The notes under the pieces: generated by a model
Database searches by the model: none
Told to the model about the DNA's origin: nothing
Seen by the model: only the letters and a program-made list of their open reading frames with translations
Assembly: GCA_035235625.1 (NCBI GenBank)
Contig: CP141143.1
Span: 43,819,178 to 43,883,177 of the forward strand
DNA length: 64,000 nucleotides
Source: Saururus chinensis
Taxonomy: Eukaryota; Streptophyta; Magnoliopsida; Piperales; Saururaceae
Direction of reading: 5' to 3'
Position numbers and translations under genes: made by a program
Part shown: one piece after another, positions 24,626 to 35,456 of the stretch
Layout of the letters: each line of letters starts with the position of its first letter
Position numbering within the stretch: position 1 is the first letter of the stretch

Positions 24626-27307
24626 TGTCACGTCCGGGGTTTTCTAAATAACATTTTCGAAGTAAATGCAGCAGAAAATTTGAGTAATAATTTTTTTTCT
24701 TCAAGTCAAATCATGCAAACCGTTGACTAAAATAAACCCCAATCCGTGACTGTTGTTTTTCAACATATTCATAATATCAAACCATGAATAATCATAATAG
24801 TCGATAGAATTCATTAAATAAAGCGCCAGGTCTCGTCCATGTGCAAAATCTGATAACTAATAAAGAATAACAAGTAAAGTATGCAATGGCAACTCTCATG
24901 CCTTATTACAATCTACTGAAATAAAGCAAATCCTACTCTGAAGTAGTGAGTTCCCGTATCACGAAGATGCATTAGTATACCCACTTATACTCAATAGGAT
25001 CAAACAAGTTTATAAAACCCATCAAGGGACTAAGCTTAGGTTTTGTAATTATCATTCATAAAGCACTAAATTTTTTTATTCTAAAGATATCTAGCTCAAT
25101 TAAAACGAAGTCCTTGACCCAGTCTCAAAGTGTTAAAAGCCTCAATATCAGAGACTAAACCACCAAAGTAACACAAAACTGATGCAGAAGTTAATCTCTG
25201 CAACAACTCTTAATATTAAACTCCAACCTTGGAGTAGACTGCTTAACAGCAGCTTGACCCAAAGCCTCAGGGCTCTCAATAGCCTACCACGAGTCTGAAG
25301 GAATGGATCCCAACCGTGCTCATGGACACAGATTGGCGACAAGAACAAGCCTTCCATGATGCTCATACAACTCCGCTTTTCGTACGCACTATATGGTCAT
25401 GGGAAGACCTGCGGGAAACCCGCGGTAAAGACCTTCTAGTCAATACCCAAACCATCGTGGCGATGGAGAAGCGTATCGCAATCTCCACCATTCCCCAACT
25501 GTGGGAAAAATATGTATTTGCAGACTTTTCAGATAAAATTCCAAGGAACCTAAGACTCTATGGCTCACGGTTCCGCATTAAACAAGCACAGTCCAAAATA
25601 ATTTATTTATGTCACATGTTTGCTCAAATGAACGAATATATTCTCACACCGTTCATTAACCCCTAATCACCCCTGAAGGTAAATTAGTATATTTAAAATA
25701 TTAATGAAGGTACTATTAGTCATTAAAACCCCTTATGCCCCATTGCAAAGTTTTAACTAATTATTTATTATTTTTCACCATTAAAAAAATTATGCTAGTA
25801 GATGTATTTTAACAAAATATAAGAAATTAAGGTGGTTTGGCATGAACCGGGCCGGTTCAGGAATAAAAAGTGGATGGGTCAGCTGAACAGCTCCCTGACC
25901 CATTGTCTTTCTCACACATCCCTGCTGAAACAAACCTATTGAAACAAACAATAGGTAGGCCAGAGCAGAGGAAATCCGGCTAGCGCTCTTCCACCGGACT
26001 TTCTGCTCTGGTCTTGCCAAAAAAATCCGCCTTGACCCCCCAACCCTTCTGGGTGATTCTAACGGCGCCAACCCAACTCTCCGGTTGTTAACCAGCACAC
26101 CCCTGTCCCAGGCACTCAGAGGGGAAGGCGGCGGTTGGTGAACAGCCACCGGTCCAACGAACTGCTCCTGCCGGTAAAATCCACTGCCCACCTCTAAGCA
26201 CTTCTAGGTAAATTTTTATGACACCCAGCGCCACCTCCTATCTCTCTGTTCCGTTCCCTTCCACACGCAGAGAGGAGAAGATGCTCCTACGGTGAGCAGT
26301 CTCCTGTCCGGCAACCCAAGGCTACCGGAATAAAACCTCTTCCCCGCTCCTCACATCACCACAGAACTACGGAGGCATTAATCCTTCGGACTCCGCTGGC
26401 CGATCCCATCTGTAAGCGCCAGCGAGTGAAACAGAGACTCTTCAGCCAGTGAGTCTAAGTAGCAAGACCTCCTCCGTTAACCCCAGCCCTGGATCGCCAG
26501 CTCGTCACTATCTTCGCCATTGCAACAAGTTTGAAAAAAAACGGGCAACAGAGATTTCTTTCCATGTCCCTGCTGCCACAAATAAGGTAAACCGACTCCA
26601 TCACACCTCGGCCACCCTAGGGAGTAACCTATGGCTATCAGCCAGGCTCAACGAACTACACGTAGGTCTGCCCCTCCGTTGAAACGAGGGGAAGCATGGA
26701 ACAACCAGCTTCCAGAGAAGTTTTTCCCCGGCGTCCAGCAGTGCCCCAATTACTCACCCGGACTTTGCTGGGATGATAAAAAATTTCTAAAGCATTGGCC
26801 GAGCCATGCTTGCACTCTCTTTATTACAATTTTGATGAAAGACATAACCATCAAGCATTCATATTCAAGCAAAATCCCATGTTTGAAGATTATAAACAAG
26901 AATCCTACCTTTCTCGATGGTGTCTTCATGCACGCTCCTCCTCCTCACCTCCTTTTCCAGCGACGAACCTTCTTATCCGGCCACCAGAACCTGCAAGCCT
27001 TCAGCCTTAATGGCTTTCTCACAGCTTATGAAGAAGGAGATGGAGGCTAGGGTTCTTTTATGGTGGGTTTAAATAAGAGAAGGAGGGGAGAAGCCTTGTT
27101 CTATATGGAGAAGGTAGTGGTACGTAATGCCAATTACCCCTATGCCAAGTCACCCCTAAGTGGTCCCCACTAGGTGACCCTACTCAATTTAAGCTCTTAA
27201 TAAATAAATAACCCTAACTATGCTAATTCTCCATCAATTAATTTCTAAAAAACATAGAAAATAGCCAAAAAAATCAAACAATTGCCTTGAAAATCCTGGA
27301 TGCTACA
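24626..27307 (-). repeat. 5' LTR (2682 bp) of the 17.4-27.3 kb chromovirus
   Basis: The plus strand starts TGTCACGTCCGGGG at 24626 and ends GGATGCTACA at 27307. In element orientation the LTR is TGTAGCATCC...GGACGTGACA. It aligns with the 3' LTR from about 24973 onward with scattered substitutions and one ~50-base length difference near 18915 versus 26430. Open frames inside the LTR appear in both copies but carry no known domain. Confidence 0.88.
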
Positions 27308-27480
27308 CTTTTAATTCTACTTATTTGCTCTTGCCCAAAGTGGTGCTTATACTCCGTAATTTTGTTAGATCGCCTGTGATTAGGGCATAAGTCTTCCGCT
27401 AAATCGGTTTTCAATCTCCTTGTTGCCCCTATGTGCTTGACCGGCCCCTGGACCGGGTTCGGCTCTTGTCGGGCAGTGCC
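27308..27480. other. Unassigned flank
   Basis: 173 bases right of the chromovirus LTR, ending in a GC-rich piece with GACCGGCCCCTGGACCGGG. They do not resemble the lost part of the 13.7-17.4 kb element. No coding or repeat signal is recognised. Confidence 0.3.
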
Positions 27481-27843
27481 GGGGCGTAATAGAGGAGAGA
27501 GAGGGTAGAGAGAGTGAAGAGAGAGAAGAGAGAGGAGAGAGAGTGGAGGAGAGAGAGAAGGTAGAGAGAGAAGAGAGAGAGTGGAGAGAGGGTGGAGAGA
27601 GGGTAGAGAGAGAGTGAAGAGAGATTGTGTATAGATCGTAGAAAGAAAGATAGAGGGGAGAGAGAGTGTAGAGAGAGATAGTGAAGAGTGAGCGAGGGTA
27701 GAGAGAGAAGGAAGGAAGATAGAGGAGAGAGTACATATAGAGAGAAGAGATGAAGAGAGAGAATGTGTAGGAAGAGAGGAGAGAGAGTAGTGGAGAGAGA
27801 GAAAGAGGGGTAGAGAAAGGAGAGAGAGGGAAGGAAAAAGTTT
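27481..27843. repeat. (GA)n-rich purine tract
   Basis: About 360 bases of near-pure purine on the plus strand, dominated by GAGAGAG with interspersed GTAGAGAG and GAAGAGAG units. Any open frame here on the minus strand (Ser/Leu-rich) is a low-complexity artefact. Confidence 0.9.
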
Positions 27844-27849
27844 AAAAAA

Positions 27850-28150
27850 ATCAGGTTGTTAGCGACGCTTGTTGAAGAGTGTCGCTAATATAGCATACAG
27901 TAAATAATCAATCTAAGAGCGACACTCAACATTAAGCATCGCTTATAGATCTTTTTTTGTAAAAAAAAAAAAAAGGCTATTAGTGACGCTTTTGTATAAG
28001 CATCACAGATAGATTGGTTAGTTGTGACGCATGTCCATAAGCGTCACAACTGTATGCATTATTTGTGACGCTCTTCACCAAGCATAGCTAATAACCTTTT
28101 TTTTGAAAAAAAAATAATAAAATCACTTATTAGCAACAATTTAAAAAACA
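27850..28150. repeat. CACTA-like subterminal repeats (TTAGCGACGC units)
   Basis: Paired short inverted units such as TTAGCGACGCTTG / GTGTCGCTAATA, ATTAGTGACGCTTTTG and GTGACGC...GCGTCAC. The same kind of unit fills 43850-44413, next to a CACTA end, and is typical of plant En/Spm subterminal regions that bind the element's own protein. A further pair (GCGATGCTTCTCCGGAAGC, GTCGCAAATAA) lies at 28848-28880. Confidence 0.65.
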
Positions 28151-28194
28151 TTGCTAGCAACCTAAAAAATTACAAAAAAAAAGAAAAAGGGCCA

Positions 28195-28770
28195 CGGGAG
28201 TCCTGTGCCCCTCCTTTGGCAGCTGCAATGGGGTGGGGGGCTTCGGTGGGAGAGAAGAGGGGCAGTGCCAGAATCCGGTGGCGGGACTGAATTTGGCACC
28301 ATCAAGGCTGTGGAAGGGGAGGAGGGAAGGGGTGAATATGGGTAAGGGGAAGGGGAGAAAATGGGTAAGGGGAAATGGGGGGAGAGGGGTAGCCAAGGGA
28401 GGGAGGGAGGGGGGGGCAGCGGGGAGGGGTGTAGCAAGGGAGAGGGGGGAGGTATTGCCAAATTCCGACACTGCTTTCTCATCCCTCGGCCTCGAGTGGA
28501 GTGGAATGGGGGTGGGGGAGCTCAAGGAGGCAGGAAGGGGGGAGCTGGGTGGGAAGCAGACCCAGGGACGGCGAGGGAGCCGGGGGTACACCAGCGGAGC
28601 CAGGTGGGGTGGAGGGCACATAGGTCGAGCTGGGGGCATAGGGGGAAGAGGTGCTGGGAAAAAATAGAAAAAATGGGGGGAGGGGGATGGGCAGAGCTGG
28701 AAGGCAGTGGTGGAGACATGGGGTACACTGGCTGATCAGAGGGGTGTACAGGGGGAGCAACAACGAACAG
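28195..28770 (+). repeat. G-rich low-complexity block
   Basis: Strongly G-skewed plus strand, with runs of four to eight G every few bases from 28229 to 28450 and again at 28505-28760. Long open frames on both strands encode only Gly/Arg- or Pro/Leu-rich sequence without domains. I treat them as composition artefacts. It could be non-coding DNA carried inside a transposon. Confidence 0.7.
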
Positions 28771-28879
28771 GGGGTGGTATAAATAAAGCCTTGGGCAAAA
28801 TTTTCCCCACAGGTGCAAATTTTATTATTTTTACGATTCTTCTAATGATTGCGATGCTTCTCCGGAAGCGTCGCAAATA

Positions 28880-29240
28880 AATTTTTTCCTCTCTCCTTTC
28901 GCTCTCCACTCTCTCGTTGCCTCTCTCTCCCCCTCTTTCTCGCTCTCCACTCTCTCTCCTCTCTCAACTCGTTCCTCTCTCTCTTCTCCCTTTCTCTCCT
29001 TGTCCCTCTCTCTCCTCTCCTCTCCTCTCTTCTCCCACTCTCTCCTCTCCTCTCCTCTCTTCTCCCTCTCTCCCCCTCCTCCCATCTCTCCCGTTTTCCC
29101 CTTCCTCCCTTGCCCCTGTCACCAAAGGAGGAGGAGGATAAGAGAGGGTGACACCGGTTCCGATTCTGCCCCACTCCCTTTGGACTTCCTCTTTCCTCTC
29201 TTCTCTCTTGCTCCCCCTCCCTCTCTTTGGCACCCCTCCC
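28880..29240. repeat. (CT)n-rich pyrimidine tract
   Basis: Near-pure pyrimidine on the plus strand from 28885, including two tandem copies of a ~30-base CTCTCCTCTCCTCTCCTCTC-type unit at about 29008-29066. It mirrors the purine tract at 27481-27843. A short interruption at 29120-29160 is mixed sequence. Confidence 0.85.
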
Positions 29241-29660
29241 CCTCTTCCCAGCCCACCTACCCACACTACAACAAATGGGGTGACACTAATATTTACGTTA
29301 GAGTGCCCCTCTAAAGGGTCACAATGTCATGGTGGCGTCCGGGCAATGCATACACACCTAGTATACAATAGTTCTACACGTGTGTGCACCCCAGCACGTG
29401 TCATGGATAGTCTGCTTCGCTACCCTGTGACAACAGGCTAGGCGAGTTTCCTCCCTCTCCCTTATGCTGGGCTCAGCCCCCCCAACCCAATGAGGGGGCC
29501 ATAACGGGCCTGAATAATAAGGGCCACAGGTGAGGCCCATATGGGCTAAAAAATATATGCCACCTACATGCAACTAAGGCGGGCTTAAAATACGCACCCA
29601 CAAGTCTATGGAAAGCTCCCGCCAACGCACCCCAAATAAGACCCTTTCCTTCCCAATCTC
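29241..29660. other. Mixed spacer with a CACTA-like terminus at 29264
   Basis: CACTACAACAAATGGGG begins at about 29264 and resembles the first bases of plant CACTA elements, but no matching end is found in the window. The rest is GC-rich with many short palindromes (for example ACACGTGTGTGC, CAGCACGTGTC). No gene is seen. Confidence 0.35.
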
Positions 29661-30250
29661 CCGCGCTAGTGAGTCATCTCCCTCTCAGTCTTCCCTCACC
29701 AATGTTCTTCTCACGTGCCAGTGCGTCCATTCCTTCCCAATCTCCTCCACCAAGTTTTCTCAAACACCAATGATCTTCTCCCGCCATAGTGTTGTTGACC
29801 ACCCTTTCAATCTCCCTTAGTACCCCTCTGTCGGCCTTAATCGAAAACTCCCTCAGTCGCCCTCCATCATCCACCCCTTGCCCAACCCAATCTCCCCTCT
29901 TCCGTCCTCTCCCTCAGTCGCCGTTCGTCCTCTCCTTCCAATCTCCATCCATAGCATCGTCGGCCACCCCCTTCTAAACTCTCTCAGTACTCCTCTGTTG
30001 GCCTTAATAAAAAAACTCTCTCAGTCGCCCTCCATCAACCACCCCCTGCCCACCCATCTCTCCTCTTCCATCCTCTCCCTCAGTCGCCATATGTCCTTTC
30101 CTTCAAATCTACCTTAGTACCCATCCGTCGGCCACCCCCTCATAATCTCCCTCAGTCGCCCTCCGTCAGCCACCTCCTGCCAATCCCAATCTCCCCTATT
30201 CCGTCCTCTCCCTCACTCTTCCCTTAATCTCTGTTCCAGAGGCTCCCCAC
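29660..30250. repeat. C/T-rich degenerate minisatellite
   Basis: Imperfect repetition of a unit built from AATCTCCCTCAGTCGCC, CTCCGTC.GCCACC and CCAATCTCCCCTCTTCCGTC, with irregular spacing of roughly 60-130 bases. No frame is conserved across units. 30251-30509 is unassigned single-copy-looking sequence. Confidence 0.65.
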
Positions 30251-30509
30251 ACACTCATTTGCCCCATCATCAGCCCTCTCCCTGCAACATTCTGCCAATC
30301 GACCCCCCATAATCCGATATTCAGCCGGTACTCTATAGTGGTATAAGAGGATCCCGGCCGTGCTTCCCCACGGGTTTTGATTGAGGGAAAAAACAGGCCC
30401 AACGACAAGATATTCAGTTCCCCTGCAAAAAAAGACAAGTAATCTTTCATTAATTGACAAACAATTTTATCCCATACTTGCTATTCGCATTGAATTCATT
30501 TTGTCACAT

Positions 30510-30514
30510 GTCAT
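30510..30514. other. Target-site duplication, left (GTCAT)
   Basis: GTCAT directly before the copia 5' LTR, repeated exactly at 35452-35456 after the 3' LTR. Confidence 0.85.
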
Positions 30515-30776
30515 TATGGGCCACATCACCAGAAGAGATTTGGACAGTGATACACCAGCGGATTTGCTGTGATTTCAATCACAACAAACCTTCCTCAAAC
30601 TATTGTAATCTGCCAATCTATTGTGATACACCGGCAGAATTTGCTGTGATTCCAATCACAGCAAACCTTCCTTAAATTGTTGTAATATACTAAACTTAGA
30701 CCCATATAGTTGTACTCTGTAAACAATATTTATACCGGGTGAATGAAATGAAAAAACAAGCTTTCAAGTCTCCACA
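30515..30776 (+). repeat. Copia 5' LTR
   Basis: Starts TATGGGCCACATC and ends AAGTCTCCACA, directly before the primer site. It contains two diverged direct copies of a ~75-base block beginning GTGATACACC and ending TTGTAAT. Confidence 0.88.
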
Positions 30777-30787
30777 TGGTATCAGCC
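30777..30787 (+). other. Copia primer-binding site
   Basis: TGGTATCAGCC immediately after the LTR. The first nine bases match the initiator tRNA-Met primer site. The family usually reads TGGTATCAGAGC. Confidence 0.75.
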
Positions 30788-30847
30788 TGACAATCCTTTC
30801 TAGCTGCTGCAAATTTTTTTTTTGCTTTGCCCATCCCCTCCATATCC

Positions 30848-32323
30848 ATGGCCGCCTCCTCCTCTATCATCAGCAATGACTCTACTACCTCCCCGATGGA
30901 TTCTGGCACTGCCCTTGTCTCCTTTGTGCTGCCCATCGTCAAATCTATCACTCAAGAAATTTCTTCCTGGCTGATTGCCACAAATTACTTGGTTTGGAAG
31001 ATGCAGGTCCTCCCTGTTCTTCGCTGCCATGGCCTTCTCAGTCTTGTGCAGGGGACTTTGAAGCACCCCGAAGGATCCGACTTTGATCCAGCCGTCCGAG
31101 CCTGGCTCCGGTTGGATCAGATGGTGCTTGCTTGGATTGCTTCCTCTCTCTCTGAGGACATACACCCTCAGGTTGTGCATTGCGTCTCTGCCTTTGAGAT
31201 TTGGTCCACTCTCGAAGTTTTATACAGCACCGTGATGCGCAACCATGTTCAAAGTGTCAAACGAGAGCTTCACTCCCTTTCCAAGGGCACCCTCTCAATC
31301 TCTGCGTATGTGCACCAAGCTAGGGCTCTCTCTTGCACTCTTGCTATGGCCAACGACGCTGTGACGGACGATGACCTGATCTTCCTCCTACTTCAAGGCC
31401 TACCATCTGAGTATGATGCTGTGGTCTCTACCATTCAATTGGCTCGGCCAATCCTTTTGCTGGATGATGTTGTTGGCACCCTTTCTGATTTTGAACATCG
31501 AATCCGTGGCCATCAATCTACCTCTCTCTCCTCTATTGCACTTCTGTCAAGTCGTGCACCATGTTCCGTATCACCCAGCAACAATGGCGTCCGTACCGCT
31601 ACCCACCCTACCCACAGTTCCTCCTCTACTCGACGTGGTAATGGGGGTGGTAGCCGGGGCTGCAATGCTAATTCATGTCGAGGTCGACCCTGTGCTGCTC
31701 CTATCACCAGTGATACCTCCTCTGTCTATTGTTATAAATGTGGCTATCCTAACCACAAAGCTAATAATTGTGAGGTGCCCACCTCTCAATCTGATTCAGC
31801 TCAAGCACTTGCTGCTCTTCATCTCTCCGATCAGTCGGACTTGGCATGGTATCCGGACACATGTGCATCTCATCATATGAAACCCTACTCCTCTCAGGCC
31901 GAATGTATGATTCCATATTCTGGCACTGATCGTGTTCTTGTTGGCAGTGGTAATGGTCATCGTATTGATTCTACTGCATCTATTCCTTTATCTGCCTCTC
32001 TTCATCTAGAGAATGTTCTTATTGTGTCTGAATTACAAAAGAATTTATTGAGTGTTTCATGTTTTACTCGGGATAATCAGTGCTATTTTACATTTTATCC
32101 CTGGGGTTTTGTTGTCAAGGAATTAAAGACCGGGAAGATCCTACTGGCCGGACATAAACATGGAGATCTTTATCAAGTTTCAACAAATAAGGAGGCATTC
32201 ACATCTCGCACCAGTTTGATGCACAATAAAACAGGCATTGATTTTTTGCATGATCGATTGGGTCATCAATCCTCTCATGCTTTGAAGACCTTAGCTCCTT
32301 TTCTTCATTTGAATGTGAATTAA
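30848..32323 (+). pseudogene. gag-pro: Copia gag-protease, ends at a stop
   Basis: ATG at 30848 in good context (CCATGGCC) opens about 490 codons. Gag covers residues ~30-220 ('NYLVWKMQVLPVLRCHGLL', 'AWIASSLSED', 'LLLQGLPSEYDAVV'). A CCHC zinc knuckle CYKCGYPNHKANNC lies near residue 300. Retropepsin follows: 'AWYPDTCASHHMKPYS', where the family has DTGAS, so the active-site Gly is Cys (a GGT-to-TGT type change) and the protease is probably dead. It runs on into the GAG_pre-integrase region ('DFLHDRLGHQSSHAL'), then a TAA at 32321 interrupts the polyprotein. Confidence 0.9.
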
Positions 32324-33793
32324 AATAAGCATGTGTGTACTAGTTATAAACTCGGAAAATCCTCTAAATTTCCTTTTGATTGTCGCATCAATTATTCCAC
32401 TACTATATTCCACACATTGCATAGCAATGTTTGGGGACCATCTCCAGTTATGTCCCTGAATGGTTATCGCTGTTATTTGGTACTTATTGATGAATGTTCT
32501 CACTTTACATGGATGTTTCCTCTTAGACAAAAATCTAAAGTGGCTGATATATTTATTGCATTTATTCATTCTATTCGGCGCCAGCGTAATGCTCTTGTGC
32601 ACATTGTTCAGTCTGATGGTGGTGGTGAATATATGACCTCTGCTTTGCAATCATTTTTTAGGTCTGAAGGAATTTCTCATCTTATGTCTTGCCCGGGTAC
32701 TGCAGAACAAAATGGGCTTGCTAAACGCAAGCATCGTCATATTGTCGAAACAGGTCTTACTCTTCTTGCTCATGCACACCTTCCAAAGGAATTTTGGCCC
32801 TTTGCTTTTTATAGAGCCGTCTACCTCATCAATTGCCTCCCATCCAAAACTCTCAACGACCGGACACCATATGAGGTTCTCTTTGGGAATCAACCTTCTT
32901 ACTCTCATCTTAAGGTATTCGGATGTATGTGTTATCCTTATCTACAACCATTTGGTAGGGGTAAGCTTTATTTTAAAAGTGTGCAGTGTATTTTCCTGGG
33001 CTATTGTGATAGACACAAGGGCTATAGATGTCTCCATCCCACATCTGGTCAGATATATATATCTCGCCATGTCTCTTTTGTTGAAACATCCTTTTTACCT
33101 GCTACTAATGTCTCTCTTAGTTCTCAGCAACCATTTAAACTTTGGCGATTTCCAATGGGACAGCTCAAGGATTCAACTTTGTCCTCCATCGACATATCTC
33201 GTCCATCAGGTTGTTTGGCCCCGCCGCCTCTCGGTCCAGCTGCGCCATCCCTCCTAGGACCCAGACCAAATACCGGACATGCACCATTGTCGCCTCCTCT
33301 ACCTGATTGGGTCCCCTCTGTCGGTTCAGGTTCCACTTTGAGGGCATCATCACTGCAACAGTCGGGTGCCTCCTCTAATTCTCAGCCATCACCAAATGGT
33401 CTCCAAGGCTCTCCATCCTCACTCCATCCGTCCGGCACCCCCGATCCTTTTGCGCCGCCCCCACAGCTCCTTGCTATGGACAACCTAGCCCCTTCCAGCT
33501 CCTGTGACACAATCATGCCTACTACCAGCCTTCACCCTATGGTGACTCATAGTCGCGATGGCACTCGTCGGCCAAAGGTTCTATGTGCCACCTGCCATCC
33601 TCTTCCCCATGCCCTTGTTGCAGCCAGCAACTCTCTTCCACTTGAGCCTCGCAACTACAAGGAGGCATCCACTAATCCATGTTGGGTTAAAGCCATGAAT
33701 GATGAATATCAAGCCTTGCTTCGCAATGGGACATGGTCCTTAGTACCTTATCAACCACATATGAACATTGTTGGTTGCAAATGGGTGTATTGA
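32324..33793 (+). pseudogene. int: Copia integrase and start of RT
   Basis: 486-codon stretch in the same frame as gag. The integrase core shows 'LHSNVWGPSPVMSLNGYRC', 'VQSDGGGEYMTSALQSFF' and 'GTAEQNGLAKRKHRHIVETG'. The first catalytic Asp (family SDVWGP) is Asn and the Glu of the DDE triad (family AERKHRH) is Lys, both G-to-A changes. Only the middle Asp remains, so integrase is inactive. After the C-terminal 'KVFGCMCYPYLQPF...FLGYC' region comes a Pro/Ser-rich linker, then RT begins ('CWVKAMNDEYQALLRNGTW'). It stops at TGA 33791-33793 where the family has an Arg codon. Confidence 0.92.
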
Positions 33794-35248
33794 CTTAATC
33801 TCTCGACGGATGGATCCATTGATCGCTATAAAGCTAGGCTTGTTGCAAAAGGCTTCAATCAACGTCCGGGTTTTGATTATGATGAAACCTATGGCCCCAG
33901 TGGCTAAGCCAGCTACCATCCGGCTCGTTCTTTCCATAGCACTCTCTCTTGATTGGCCTGTCCATCAACTTGATGTCCGAAATGCCTTTCTCCATGGCCA
34001 TCTCAAAGAAACAGTCTATCTACAGCAACCTGGGTTTATTGATGCTAGCAGCCCAACTCATGTGTGTCATCTTCATAAAGCGCTATATGGACTCAAGTAG
34101 GCTCCCCGTGCATGGCACACCAAGTTTGCCTCCTTCTTATTACATCTCAGATTTAAAGAGTGCCCTCATGACACATCTTTCTTCATTTGGCATTGTGGTC
34201 ACGATACTATCTTCCTATTACTCTATGTGGATGATCTCATTCTTACTGGTAACACTTCTCTTCTTCTTTAAAAGTTCATCTCCAAACTATCGCAGGTCTT
34301 CGATATGAAAGATATGGGCTCCCTTCATTTCTTCCTTGGCATGCAAGTACATCGGACCCGTTCCACACTTGTATTGTCTCAAGCTCGGTATCCTCTCCAA
34401 CTTCTTGACCGCTTTGGTCTATTTGGGAGTACACCTGTCACAAGCCCCCTTGCTGCAGGACTTCAACTCTCTGCCTAGGGCTCCTCTCTTCTTCCTAATG
34501 CAACACTCTATTTTGTCAAATGGTGGGATCTCTTCAATATCTTACTCTTAGTAGACTTGATCTTGCCTTCGCAGTTAGTCATGTATGTCAGTTTATGCAC
34601 AAGCCCACCACTACTCATCTTGAGGCCATTAAACAAATCTTTCGTTATGTGAAGGGCACTCTCACCTATGGCCTCACCTTTCAGCGTCACAAGACTCTCT
34701 CCTTATAGGCTTTCTCTGATGCAAACTGGGCTTGTTGTCGTGATAGTTACCGATCCACTACTGGCTATGCCCTCTTTCTTGGTCCCAATCTGATTTCTTG
34801 GGGTGCCAAGAAACAACCAACAGTTTCCTGGTCGAGCTCCAAAGCTCAATATCGCGCCCTTGCCTCTACTACAACAGAAATCTTATGGTTTCTTCATCTC
34901 TTTAAGCTCCTTCGCATATCTTTGGTCTCTCCTCCTACTCTCTATTGTGACAATATTAGTGCTCTTCACATGTCTAAAAACCCGGTATTCCACAGTCGTA
35001 TGAAGCATATTGACATCGATGTTCACTTCATTTGGGAGCATGTTCTTAATGGCACTATTTGTCTTGCCCACATTCCAGGCACTCATCAACTTGCTGATAT
35101 ATTTACCAAGTCCCTCCCCAGCCCGCGCTTTCTCACTCTACGTGACAAGCTCACAGTTCGGGAACTTCCCTCCTTCAGCTTGAGGGGGGATATGGACGAT
35201 ATCAGCAGAAGAGATTTGGACGGTGATACACTAGCGGATTTGCTGTGA
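33794..35248 (+). pseudogene. pol: Copia reverse transcriptase-RNase H
   Basis: RT resumes after the stop ('[20 protein letters not shown]'). A single extra base near 33890 shifts the frame to '[20 protein letters not shown]' and '[20 protein letters not shown]'. A TAG replaces Gln in LKQAP at 34100. The catalytic 'LLLYVDDLILTGN' at about 34210 is intact. Another one-base insertion near 34513 leads into 'MVGSLQYLTLSRLDLAFAV'. RNase H follows ('SDANWACCRDSYRSTTGYAL', 'TEILWFLHLFKLLRI', 'LYCDNISALHMSKNPVFHSR', 'HIPGTHQLADIFTKSLP'). The frame ends in the 3' LTR at 35248. It would be non-functional without the lost frames. Confidence 0.9.
35182..35190 (+). other. Copia polypurine tract
   Basis: GAGGGGGGA directly before the 3' LTR start TATGGACG. 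This position independently supports TA, not TG, as the LTR start. Confidence 0.85.
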
Positions 35249-35451
35249 TTTCAATCACAACACCCTTACTCAAACTATTGTAATCTGCCAATCTATTGTG
35301 ATACACCGGCAGAATTTACTGTGATTCCAATCACAGCAAACCTTCCTTAAATTGTTGTAATATACTAAACTTAGACCCATACAGTTGTACTCTGTAAACA
35401 ATATTTATACCCGGTGAATGAAATGAAAACACAAGCTTTCAAGTCTTCACA
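35191..35451 (+). repeat. Copia 3' LTR
   Basis: Starts TATGGACGATATC and ends AAGTCTTCACA, followed by GTCAT at 35452. It aligns end to end with 30515-30776. Confidence 0.9.
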
Positions 35452-35456
35452 GTCAT
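35452..35456. other. Target-site duplication, right (GTCAT)
   Basis: Exact match to 30510-30514. Confidence 0.85.

Larger units (their letters stand above)
17441..27307 (-). mobile_element. Chromovirus (Tekay/Del-like) retrotransposon, minus strand
   Basis: Near-complete Ty3/gypsy element on the minus strand: 5' LTR 27307-24626, primer site, gag, protease, RT, RNase H, integrase, chromodomain-like tail, polypurine tract and a 3' LTR (19828-17441) that lacks its last ~347 bases. The paired knuckles in gag and the C-terminal 'VKVLWQ...TWEPEAEI' chromodomain-type motif point to the Tekay (Del) lineage. The polyprotein has about ten in-frame stops. Those I checked fit C-to-T or G-to-A changes. 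Confidence 0.9.
30515..35451 (+). mobile_element. Complete Ty1/copia retrotransposon (decayed coding)
   Basis: Two LTRs of 262 and 261 bp, primer site, gag, protease, integrase, RT, RNase H, polypurine tract. Integrase before RT is the Ty1/copia order. A GTCAT target duplication flanks it. LTR ends are TA...CA, not TG...CA, on both sides. By eye the LTRs differ at about 13 positions (around 5%), so the insertion is not recent. The polyprotein has at least four stops and two single-base frameshifts. Both ends are real insertion ends, so this copy marks a full transposition. Confidence 0.93.

Noticed and set aside
27308..27480. Missing 3' half of the 13.7-17.4 kb gypsy element across the chromovirus insertion
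   Set aside because: No integrase motif and no similarity to that element's 371-base LTR, so the two parts cannot be joined.
28154..28763. Long open frames on both strands in the G-rich block
   Set aside because: They encode only Gly/Arg- or Pro/Leu-rich runs created by base skew, overlap on both strands, and have no domain.
28831..29266. Open frames of 70-140 codons in the pyrimidine tract
   Set aside because: They are Ser/Leu or Arg/Glu/Gly repeats from (CT)n, with frames open on several phases at once.
30827..30847. Earlier start of the copia gag frame
   Set aside because: The frame there opens with a TTG codon. The first ATG is at 30848 with a good context.
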